Source: Methanoregulaceae archaeon
GTDB taxonomy: Archaea > Halobacteriota > Methanomicrobia > Methanomicrobiales > Methanospirillaceae
NCBI GenBank assembly: GCA_013331415.1
Contig: DUGL01000068.1
Coordinates: 1 to 5,792 of the forward strand
Direction: 5' to 3'
DNA length: 5,792 bases
This document shows positions 1 to 4,272 of the stretch, piece by piece (the stretch's first letter is position 1; every line of letters begins with the position of its first letter). The position numbers and the translations under genes are program-made. The notes beneath the pieces are model-generated. The model was not told where the DNA came from, made no database searches, and saw nothing but the letters and a program-made list of their open reading frames with translations.

Positions 1-191
1 ATCCAGGCAAGGTATGCAAGGAGGAATGAACCTGCGACGCTCCCCCAGTAGAATGAACCCGCTTCAGCGATGATACCCTGGGTCTCGAGAAGTATACCGA
101 GTGCCGCACCCCCGAAGCAGAGAGCTGGGATAGCGATCGAAATATACAGCTCACGACGGGTCAGAATTCTTTTCCGGGTTTCTTCAGCCAT
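1..191 (-). CDS. N-terminal part of an unidentified membrane protein (truncated by window edge)
   Basis: An open frame on the minus strand starts at the ATG complementary to 189-191 and continues without a stop past base 1, giving 63 complete codons. It begins MAEETRKRILTRRELYIS, a short charged, Arg/Lys-rich cytoplasmic-looking segment. A hydrophobic stretch follows (about residues 17-34, IAIPALCFGGAALGILLE), then a short polar loop and the beginning of a second hydrophobic stretch (about residues 51-63). This fits a small multi-pass inner membrane protein, with the positively charged end inside. I do not recognise the family. A TATA-like element on the minus strand at about 230-237 (TAATTTAT) lies some 40 bases ahead of the ATG and would give a short leader; no clear Shine-Dalgarno is visible. 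The gene is divergent from the sugar nucleotidyltransferase at 310. The 118-base gap between them holds possible promoters for both. Confidence 0.6.
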   Translation of the reverse strand, partial: MAEETRKRILTRRELYISIAIPALCFGGAALGILLETQGIIAEAGSFYWGSVAGSFLLAYLAW

Positions 192-228
192 GGTCACGAA
201 TTTCCGGCAGGAGAGTATGAGTGATTCC

Positions 229-238
229 CATAAATTAG
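229..238 (-). promoter_or_regulatory. Putative TATA box of the membrane-protein gene
   Basis: On the minus strand this reads CTAATTTATG, close to the archaeal box A consensus. A start site about 25 bases downstream would fall near 206, leaving a leader of roughly 15 bases before the ATG at 191. Placement is by spacing and AT content only. Confidence 0.3.
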
Positions 239-280
239 TTTCAATCCGTTTGGGGGTGCCCTCCCCCTCCCGCAATACGG

Positions 281-298
281 TTAAAACCGATCGGGTGA
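281..298 (+). promoter_or_regulatory. Putative TATA-like element and Shine-Dalgarno of the nucleotidyltransferase gene
   Basis: TTAAAA at 281-286 lies about 25 bases upstream of the chosen ATG at 310, which would suit a leaderless or near-leaderless transcript. GGTGA at 294-298 could instead act as a Shine-Dalgarno sequence (spacer 11). The two readings are hard to reconcile on one transcript, so only one is probably right. Both favour ATG 310 over the upstream in-frame ATG at 70, which lies inside the oppositely oriented gene. Confidence 0.3.
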
Positions 299-309
299 AA
301 CACACACGT

Positions 310-1488
310 ATGAAGGTGTGTATCATGTGCGGAGGAGAGGGCACCCGGCTGCGCCCCCTCACCTTTGAGCGGCCGAAACCCTGCATACCGATTGTGAACC
401 GCCCGTCTATCCAGCACCTCGTCTCCCACCTCTCGAACCTGGGCTTTACCGATGTGGTGGTCACGCTCGGGTACATGGGACGTGCGATCGAGGAGGCACT
501 CGGTGACGGGTCGCTCTTTGGCGTTGATATCACCTATGTCCATGAAGAGACAAAGCTCGGCACCGCAGGAAGCGTGTACAATGCTCGTGAATATCTTGAC
601 GGGCAGGATTTCCTGGTGGTGGGCGGTGACCACGTAACCGACATCAACCTCCTCGATCTCTACCGGGTTCATATCCGTGAGCACCCGATCATCTCGATCG
701 GGCTCATCAGCATCGATGAACCATCTGATTACGGGATCGCCGAGATCGATGTGAACTACCAGATCAAGCGGTTCAGAGAAAAACCCGGACCTGGAGAGAT
801 CTTCTCAAACCTTGCGAGCACCGGGATCTATGTCTGCTCTCCGGAAATCTTCTCGTACATACCGGAAGGCACGAAGTTTGACTTTGCCCGTGATCTCTTC
901 CCGCTCCTCATGGGGAAGGGGTATGTGCTGAAGGGCTGGCTTGCGCGGGGGAACTGGACCGATGTGGGAAGCCCCGCATCGCTCCGGCAGGCAGAACGGT
1001 GGAAACTCAATGATATCCCGTATACGAGCATCAGCGGGGATGTCTCTATCCGTGGCGGGCAGATCCTCGGGCCGGTCATGCTTGGCGATTCCATCACGAT
1101 AGGCAGGAACTGCCATATCATCGGCCCTGCTGCGATCGGGGCCGGGACAACCATCGGTGACGATGTCCTGATCGGACCGTATACCAGTATCGGTGAGCAC
1201 TGCCGAATCAGGGAACAGGCAAAAATCTTCTCTGCCTCTCTCTATAACCATGTCACCATCGGGAAAAATACCACGGTGAGCGGGAGCATCATCGACAACG
1301 ATACCGTTATCGGGGACGACTGCAGCCTTGAGCACGATACGGTTATCGGCCCCCGCGTCATCATCGGCAGCCGGTCGGTGGTTCACTCGAAAACGAGGAT
1401 CTGGCCTGAGGTGGAGGTCGCTCCCGACAGTGTTGTCCAGGAGCATCTCCTCAATGAAAAGTTTGATGTCCGGTACGAAGGGTCCTGA
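310..1488 (+). CDS. Sugar-phosphate nucleotidyltransferase with C-terminal left-handed beta-helix domain
   Basis: The protein has 392 residues and is probably cytoplasmic. It should transfer a nucleotidyl group from an NTP to a sugar 1-phosphate, producing an NDP-sugar and pyrophosphate. Seen: the nucleotide-binding signature GGEGTRLRPLT (8-18) followed by PKPCIP (22-27); LGTAGS (83-88); GGDH (105-108), where D107 is the likely metal ligand; DYGIAEID (140-147) and FREKP (155-159); STGIYV (170-175); and WTDVGSP (216-222) with the second metal Asp at 218. From about 245 to 375 there are imperfect hexapeptide repeats (forms such as IGRNCH, IGAGTT, IGDDVL, IGPYTS, IGEHCR), which fold as a left-handed beta helix. 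The layout matches archaeal mannose-1-phosphate guanylyltransferase-like and GlmU-like proteins. Nucleotide and sugar cannot be told apart here, so no symbol is given. The open frame extends 80 codons further upstream to 70, but that stretch overlaps the divergent gene and lacks the fold. ATG 310 opens directly on the Rossmann strand MKVCIMCGG. Confidence 0.9.
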   Translation: MKVCIMCGGEGTRLRPLTFERPKPCIPIVNRPSIQHLVSHLSNLGFTDVVVTLGYMGRAIEEALGDGSLFGVDITYVHEETKLGTAGSVYNAREYLDGQDFLVVGGDHVTDINLLDLYRVHIREHPIISIGLISIDEPSDYGIAEIDVNYQIKRFREKPGPGEIFSNLASTGIYVCSPEIFSYIPEGTKFDFARDLFPLLMGKGYVLKGWLARGNWTDVGSPASLRQAERWKLNDIPYTSISGDVSIRGGQILGPVMLGDSITIGRNCHIIGPAAIGAGTTIGDDVLIGPYTSIGEHCRIREQAKIFSASLYNHVTIGKNTTVSGSIIDNDTVIGDDCSLEHDTVIGPRVIIGSRSVVHSKTRIWPEVEVAPDSVVQEHLLNEKFDVRYEGS

Positions 1489-1555
1489 CCTCTCCGGGAA
1501 AACTCCATGATTCCCTGCGGGAGACCTGCACACGAAATGAAACGCAGATGAGTCC

Positions 1556-1575
1556 GGGAGGGCACATGCCCCCCT
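1556..1575 (+). terminator. GC-rich hairpin downstream of the nucleotidyltransferase
   Basis: GGGAGGGC at 1556-1563 can pair with GCCCCCCT at 1568-1575 around a four-base loop ACAT. This gives four Watson-Crick pairs next to the loop, one A/C mismatch, then two more pairs and a G-T wobble. No long T run follows (only TT), so it may stabilise the mRNA 3' end rather than terminate transcription. Archaeal termination usually depends on T tracts. Confidence 0.3.
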
Positions 1576-1616
1576 TATGAAAACACTCATGACGCGCCTC
1601 GCACCAGGCCCGACGC

Positions 1617-1642
1617 ATGAAAATGCCCAGAGGCGTTTTCAT
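1617..1642. repeat. Hairpin A of the array
   Basis: The left arm ATGAAAATGCC (1617-1627) pairs with GGCGTTTTCAT (1632-1642) around the loop CAGA. All 11 positions pair, one of them a T-G wobble in the core. Confidence 0.7.
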
Positions 1643-1643
1643 A

Positions 1644-1665
1644 GGAAACCGCGGATGCGGTTTTC
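1644..1665. repeat. Hairpin B of the array
   Basis: GGAAACCGC (1644-1652) pairs with GCGGTTTTC (1657-1665) around the loop GGAT. There are nine pairs, one a G-T wobble. It directly abuts hairpin A and uses a different core (CCGC/GCGG). Confidence 0.65.
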
Positions 1666-1706
1666 ATGCCAACCGCCTGTGACTGTCGTGCGGTCGAGCA
1701 TAGAGT

Positions 1707-1731
1707 ATGAAAATCACGAAGTGATTTTCAT
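1707..1731. repeat. Hairpin C of the array (perfect 11-bp stem)
   Basis: ATGAAAATCAC (1707-1717) is exactly complementary to GTGATTTTCAT (1721-1731) around the three-base loop GAA. It is the best-formed member and shares the outer seven bases with hairpin A, but has a different core. Confidence 0.75.
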
Positions 1732-1743
1732 TAAAACCACCTA

Positions 1744-1756
1744 TGAACTCCGTTCA
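1744..1756. repeat. Hairpin D of the array (short)
   Basis: TGAAC (1744-1748) pairs with GTTCA (1752-1756) around the loop TCC. Only five pairs are present; it may be a shortened copy or a chance palindrome. Confidence 0.4.
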
Positions 1757-1775
1757 GAATTTCGGGCATATATTA

Positions 1776-1798
1776 TGGAAATGCCTCAGGCATTCTCA
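1776..1798. repeat. Hairpin E of the array
   Basis: TGGAAATGCC (1776-1785) pairs with GGCATTCTCA (1789-1798) around the loop TCA, with one A/C mismatch and one G-T wobble. The core TGCC/GGCA is the Watson-Crick form of the core seen with a wobble in hairpin A. It ends 14 bases from the stop codon of the CBS-ParB gene. Confidence 0.55.
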
Positions 1799-1811
1799 GA
1801 CTAATCCGGAG

Positions 1812-1866
1812 TTATGCCCGCCGAACCAGGCGATGGGTGATGGCGACGAGAGGGTGGCGGGCATAA
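1812..1866 (-). repeat. 11-bp perfect inverted repeat across the 3' end of the CBS-ParB gene
   Basis: TTATGCCCGCC (1812-1822) and GGCGGGCATAA (1856-1866) are exact reverse complements separated by 33 bases. On the minus strand the second arm contains the last codons and the TAA stop, so in the mRNA the stop codon would sit in a stem. It may be a 3' stability or termination structure. An 8-base match to part of it (CGGGCATA, 1763-1770) lies further downstream on that transcript, which gives an alternative pairing partner. Confidence 0.55.
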
Positions 1867-2597
1867 TCGAGGACCTGGATATCATCGAGGTTTTTGAGTT
1901 TCAGTGCTCGTGCAGTCCGCTCCATGCCAAGTTCCAGATCCTCGTTCACCTCAATTACATAGGCATCCAGCGCCTTGATTCCGAGCCGTTTTGCGGCGAT
2001 TGCCCGGTGATGGCCATCGACAAGGATCAGCTTCCCCGGCCGGCGGATCACGATGAGGGGCTCAGCGAGCCCTTTCCTGATCTCGTACATCCTCCCTTCA
2101 AGTTCGTCTTCGTAGATCTTTGACTGGGTTGGGATGAGCTGGTCGATGGGGACCACCTCGCGCTTCAGCTCAGGGTTGATGCCATGCAGTTTGTTTAACG
2201 TAGTGATGAAATTGAATACCTTTTCAGGGGATACATGCTCGATCTGGGACCTGATAACATCGGTGTTCGAGATGATCCCAAGCAGCTTGTTCCCATGGTC
2301 GACGACCGGTAACTTCTGGATGCCGGACCTGAAGATAACCCGGGCCGCGTCATTAATGCTCATATCAGGGTCGGCAACGATCAGGTGCCGGGACATCAGT
2401 TTTTCCACGGGGGTGTCCGGCTGGATGAAGAGCAGATCCCGGGCAGCGATATAGCCCACCACCTCGTTGTTGTTCACAACGGGAAATCCGTCATGGCCGG
2501 TAAGGCGGATCTTCTCCATGACCTCGCGGCTGGTCGCATGGACATCGATGGTGATGACGTCATAGGTCATGTAGTCCCTGACCTTCTTCTTCTCCAT
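1812..2597 (-). CDS. CBS-domain pair fused to a ParB-like (ParB/Srx fold) domain
   Basis: The protein has 261 residues and no signal or membrane segment, so it should be cytoplasmic. Two CBS repeats occupy about 6-60 (VRDYMTYDVITIDVHAT; FPVVNNNEVVGYIAARDL) and 63-118 (VEKLMSRHLIVADPDMSI; LPVVDHGNKLLGIISNTDVI). Such pairs commonly bind adenosyl nucleotides. A ParB-like domain follows at about 148-217: VVPIDQLIPTQ, EPLIVIRRPGKLILV and the hallmark DGHHR at 194-198. A basic C-terminal tail follows. No helix-turn-helix of true ParB is evident. A sensory role, with ligand binding at the CBS pair controlling the ParB-like part, is inference; whether that part binds DNA, hydrolyses nucleotide or cuts DNA is open. 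I chose ATG 2597 (MEKKKVRDYM) over the in-frame upstream start at 2624 because the CBS fold begins at once and an AGGTAGGA stretch precedes it. It lies 59 bases downstream of hsp20 in the same direction, with a possible terminator between. Confidence 0.88.
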   Translation of the reverse strand: MEKKKVRDYMTYDVITIDVHATSREVMEKIRLTGHDGFPVVNNNEVVGYIAARDLLFIQPDTPVEKLMSRHLIVADPDMSINDAARVIFRSGIQKLPVVDHGNKLLGIISNTDVIRSQIEHVSPEKVFNFITTLNKLHGINPELKREVVPIDQLIPTQSKIYEDELEGRMYEIRKGLAEPLIVIRRPGKLILVDGHHRAIAAKRLGIKALDAYVIEVNEDLELGMERTARALKLKNLDDIQVLDYARHPLVAITHRLVRRA

Positions 2598-2637
2598 TGT
2601 CCTACCTGTTCCTGCTCTGATCACTTCAAAGCATCGG

Positions 2638-2658
2638 AAAAAGAGAATTGGGGCTCTT
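2638..2658 (-). terminator. Putative terminator of hsp20
   Basis: Read on the minus strand, AAGAG and CTCTT can form a five-base stem around an eight-base loop, and the second arm runs into TTTTT (2638-2642). The structure begins at the hsp20 stop codon. A T tract just after a stop codon fits archaeal termination. The following CBS-ParB gene might still be reached by read-through. Confidence 0.4.
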
Positions 2659-3127
2659 ATTCAATTTTTATCACGGAGCCGCGTTCGGTCGTGCTCTTTT
2701 TGAACCGTATCTCGAGCACCCCGTTTTTAAAAGATGCTGAAGCATCCGCATCAGAGACCGGGTGGGGAAGCGAGACAATTCGGCGCATGGACCCCTCCAT
2801 CCGCTCCCGCATGTAGTATCCCTCCTCCTTCTCCTCCTTCTCGGTTTTCCGCTCCGTCCGTATCTCAAGCATTTCCGGGTTGACGAGGGAGACCATCACT
2901 TCGTCCTTCCCGATACCCGGGAGGTCTGCGATGACAATCACCTCGTTGTCGTGCTCCCTGACATCCACGCGGAACTCGCCCCTGATTGCCGGCATCATGC
3001 GGTCAGTGATCCCTCCGGCAGGAAGGAGGCGGCCCGAGGGGCCCCAGAACCGGTTCTCCATCTCGCTCATCAGCTCGTCGAGGTCACGCCATGACCATCC
3101 AAACGGGTACCTTCTCCGGTATACCAT
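2657..3127 (-). CDS. Hsp20 / alpha-crystallin family small heat-shock protein
   Basis: The protein has 156 residues, a normal length for an archaeal Hsp20. It is an ATP-independent cytoplasmic holdase that should assemble into oligomers and capture unfolding proteins. The N-terminal arm (1-50) is rich in Arg and aromatic residues (RRRYPFGWSW). The alpha-crystallin domain runs from about 51 to 147: FRVDVREHDNEVIVIADLPGI (52-72), an unusually Glu/Lys-rich stretch at 92-102, then RRIVSLP (115-121) and the family signature A-x3-N-G-V-L (131-138). The C-terminal tail has the I-x-I anchoring motif IKI (153-155). I chose ATG 3127 because GGAGGT lies seven bases upstream. The open frame extends 38 codons further, to 3241, but that stretch overlaps the divergent gene and its promoter and looks non-coding. 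It is divergent from the FKBP-like gene across an AT-rich TATA region. Confidence 0.95.
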   Translation of the reverse strand: MVYRRRYPFGWSWRDLDELMSEMENRFWGPSGRLLPAGGITDRMMPAIRGEFRVDVREHDNEVIVIADLPGIGKDEVMVSLVNPEMLEIRTERKTEKEEKEEGYYMRERMEGSMRRIVSLPHPVSDADASASFKNGVLEIRFKKSTTERGSVIKIE

Positions 3128-3134
3128 CTTCTCT

Positions 3135-3140
3135 ACCTCC
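3135..3140 (-). promoter_or_regulatory. Shine-Dalgarno site of hsp20
   Basis: On the minus strand this reads GGAGGT, with a seven-base spacer to the ATG at 3127. It is the strongest ribosome binding site in the window, and it decides the hsp20 start. Confidence 0.85.
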
Positions 3141-3144
3141 GTTA

Positions 3145-3165
3145 TCCACCGGTTACCCTGGTGGA
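3145..3165. promoter_or_regulatory. Dyad in the hsp20 leader: candidate operator
   Basis: TCCACC (3145-3150) and GGTGGA (3160-3165) form perfect six-base arms separated by nine bases. The dyad lies between the TATA region and the Shine-Dalgarno, close to the expected hsp20 start site near 3168. Known archaeal heat-shock repressors such as Phr of Pyrococcus act at this position relative to the promoter. Identity with their sites is not claimed. It could equally be a leader hairpin. Confidence 0.35.
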
Positions 3166-3186
3166 CTATCTTTACGTTAAGGATTA

Positions 3187-3202
3187 TACTATAAAATAAT
3201 AT
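3187..3202. promoter_or_regulatory. Shared AT-rich TATA region between hsp20 and the FKBP-like gene
   Basis: The plus strand contains CTATAAAATA at 3189-3198 and the minus strand reads TATTTTATAG over the same bases. Each resembles an archaeal box A. Plus-strand initiation about 25 bases downstream would fall near 3218, just before ATG 3223. Minus-strand initiation would fall near 3168, leaving a leader of about 40 bases that holds the GGAGGT site. One patch may serve both genes, or two overlapping boxes may exist. Confidence 0.55.
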
Positions 3203-3222
3203 CTCTCTCTGCAGGTGCAGGG

Positions 3223-3966
3223 ATGGAATGTTTATGTTCAATGGACACGATGTACTTCCTGATGAAATCGGATAAGAAAGGGAAAACCGATAAGAAAAAA
3301 AGCGGGGGAATGGACTGGAAAAAAGCAGCGCTGATCATCGTGGGCGTCCTGTTCGCGGTCACCATGATCGTCTCCTCCCTCGGTACAGGCTGGCTGGTCG
3401 GCTTGAAAGCGATACAGGCCGGGGACAGCGTTGTTGTCGAGTACACCTTGCGGGATTCCTACGGCAGGCCGGCGCTCACCGCGACTGAACGCACCTATAC
3501 CACCGCGTACGAGAATAGCGAGCTGGTCTGGTATACCGGCCCCATCTCGCTCATAGCCGGTGGAACCACCGGAGAGGTGGTCGCGCCAGTCCCTGCGTTC
3601 AGGGATGATTATGGTGAAGCGGACTTCGCGCTGTTCGGGCAGGAACAGAACCAGATAGCGGCAGGTCTGCCCGGCATGAAGCAGGGGGAGACAAAGCGGA
3701 TCACGTTGACTGATACAGACCAGTTCCGGCAGGATATCACGGGAGCGCAATTCGACGGGATGGGAGGCAACTTCTCGGTTGCCCGGATAGGAGACCAGTT
3801 CCCTCTCGCGTTCATGACCTCGATCGTGGAGGATAATGATGAGAATACAACAGTCAAATACGCAGTCCGGACCGCCTATGTTACCGGAAAGACTGATCAG
3901 AATATCTCAATCAGCTATGCGTACCCTGTTGCTGATATCAGCATTGTTCAATTCACCAGCAGCTGA
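3223..3966 (+). CDS. Membrane-anchored FKBP-like (peptidyl-prolyl isomerase fold) protein
   Basis: The protein has up to 247 residues. A Lys-rich N-terminal segment (about 15-34) precedes one hydrophobic helix (about 35-61, AALIIVGVLFAVTMIVSSLG onward). This is an N-terminal anchor that by the positive-inside rule puts the rest outside the cell. The exported part opens like FKBP proteins with AGDSVVVEYTLRDSYGRP (66-83; compare the family pattern G-D-x-V-x-V-x-Y). Later it has NQIAAGLPGMKQGETKRITL (143-162), matching the FKBP pattern in which a Gly-Met-x-x-Gly-Glu turn leads into a strand. The middle (about 85-142) and the C-terminal 80 residues are divergent. Usual catalytic aromatics cannot be assigned, so isomerase activity is uncertain and a pure chaperone or binding role is possible. 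The start is ambiguous: ATG 3223 suits the TATA spacing, while 3241, 3250 or 3262 would remove up to 13 residues without touching the anchor. It is divergent from hsp20. Confidence 0.7.
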   Translation: MECLCSMDTMYFLMKSDKKGKTDKKKSGGMDWKKAALIIVGVLFAVTMIVSSLGTGWLVGLKAIQAGDSVVVEYTLRDSYGRPALTATERTYTTAYENSELVWYTGPISLIAGGTTGEVVAPVPAFRDDYGEADFALFGQEQNQIAAGLPGMKQGETKRITLTDTDQFRQDITGAQFDGMGGNFSVARIGDQFPLAFMTSIVEDNDENTTVKYAVRTAYVTGKTDQNISISYAYPVADISIVQFTSS

Positions 3967-3981
3967 TAATCCCGGGGCGTA

Positions 3982-3989
3982 CTTTTAAT
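3982..3989 (+). promoter_or_regulatory. Putative TATA box of the thioredoxin-like gene
   Basis: CTTTTAAT lies about 29 bases upstream of ATG 4015. That spacing would produce a leaderless or nearly leaderless transcript, consistent with the absence of a Shine-Dalgarno there. Confidence 0.3.
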
Positions 3990-4002
3990 GCCCTGCAACC
4001 TC

Positions 4003-4008
4003 TTTTTT
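4003..4008 (+). terminator. T tract after the FKBP-like gene
   Basis: A run of six T residues lies 37 bases after the FKBP-like stop codon, within CTTTTTTCT. Oligo-T runs are the main intrinsic termination signal in archaea. If it acts as one, it supports separate transcription of the downstream gene from a start at or after this point. Confidence 0.35.
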
Positions 4009-4014
4009 CTGTAT

Positions 4015-4272
4015 ATGCTTCAGGTCCTATCATTCTTCCAGGAAGGCTGCATGGCCTGCATGGAGCAGGAACCGATAACAAGGGAAGTTGCAGCTGCCCA
4101 CGCCCTCCCGGTCGAGAGTATCAACCCCCTGAAAGAGAAGCAGTATATCGATCAGTACAAGCTCCGGGTGACCCCCACGATCCTTATCCTGAAAGACGGG
4201 AACGTTGTGGAACGATTCGAAGGGGTTGTACACCGGGAGCAGATGGAGGAAGCTGTCCGCAGGTACTTATAG
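4015..4272 (+). CDS. Thioredoxin-like mini-redoxin with CMAC active site
   Basis: The protein has 85 residues, the size of the small archaeal thioredoxin/glutaredoxin-like proteins, and lacks the N-terminal helix and strand of classical thioredoxins. It probably acts in the cytoplasm as a dithiol-disulfide oxidoreductase. Seen: a first strand MLQVLSFF leading straight into C12-M-A-C15; a second strand at about residues 32-36; VTPTILIL (52-59) with the cis-proline P54 expected opposite the active site; KDGNVVERFEG (60-70); and a closing helix. CMAC departs from the classical CGPC, so the redox potential and partner are likely to differ. I chose ATG 4015 because the fold starts there. An in-frame ATG at 3988 would add nine residues (MPCNLFFLY), but it sits inside the proposed promoter and upstream of the T tract. 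Its 3' end overlaps the convergent zinc-finger gene by 6 bp. Confidence 0.82.
   Translation: MLQVLSFFQEGCMACMEQEPITREVAAAHALPVESINPLKEKQYIDQYKLRVTPTILILKDGNVVERFEGVVHREQMEEAVRRYL

Larger units (their letters stand above)
1577..1798. repeat. Array of small palindromic hairpins with common ATGAAAA / TTTTCAT outer arms
   Basis: Three strong hairpins lie at 1617-1642, 1644-1665 and 1707-1731, a fourth with one mismatch at 1776-1798, and a short one at 1744-1756. ATGAAAACACTCAT at 1577-1590 looks like a shortened copy (ATGA pairs TCAT). The outer arms resemble ATGAAAA and TTTTCAT, while the inner four bases differ between copies but remain complementary: TGCC with GGCG, CCGC with GCGG, TCAC with GTGA, TGCC with GGCA. 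Loops are three or four bases. Conserved arms with covarying cores suggest selection for the structure, or a mobile palindromic repeat family. The location between convergent genes is like that of bacterial REP elements (analogy only). No transposase is nearby. Confidence 0.65.
1489..1811. other. Convergent intergenic region without a credible gene; hairpin-rich
   Basis: This stretch of 323 bases separates the 3' ends of the nucleotidyltransferase and the CBS-ParB gene. An open frame of 75 codons can be drawn through it on the plus strand from 1577. Its translation follows the hairpin repeats, it has no Shine-Dalgarno, and it shows no domain, so I do not call it a gene. The content is a possible GC-rich hairpin at 1556-1575, an array of small palindromes from 1577 to 1798, and an AT-rich, TATA-like patch at 1767-1775. 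Because both flanking genes read inward, all of it would lie in the 3' untranslated regions of one or both transcripts. Confidence 0.75.

Noticed and set aside
251..272. G-quadruplex on the minus strand
   Set aside because: Only three adequate G tracts are present (GGG, GGGGG, GGG), fewer than the four needed for a simple intramolecular quadruplex.
70..309. 80-codon N-terminal extension of the nucleotidyltransferase
   Set aside because: It runs over the start of the divergent membrane-protein gene, contains the likely promoter, and has no homologous-looking content. The nucleotide-binding fold begins exactly at ATG 310.
241..684. Minus-strand open frame of 147 codons
   Set aside because: It is antisense to the catalytic part of the nucleotidyltransferase, with no recognisable motif and no ribosome binding site.
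805..1590. Long minus-strand open frame of 261 codons
   Set aside because: It is antisense to the hexapeptide-repeat part of the nucleotidyltransferase. The translation is low in hydrophobic order, rich in Asp and Arg, and shows no domain; it results from repeated codon patterns on the other strand.
1577..1798. CRISPR array
   Set aside because: The palindromes are irregularly spaced, the units are not identical direct repeats of 25-40 bases, and no unique spacers of uniform size lie between them.
1577..1804. Plus-strand open frame of 75 codons through the hairpin array
   Set aside because: It starts at a repeat-borne ATG, its translation is set by the hairpin repeats, and it has no Shine-Dalgarno and no domain. 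It is better read as non-coding.
3128..3241. 38-codon N-terminal extension of Hsp20
   Set aside because: It crosses the TATA region and the FKBP-like start, while a textbook GGAGGT site sits seven bases ahead of ATG 3127.
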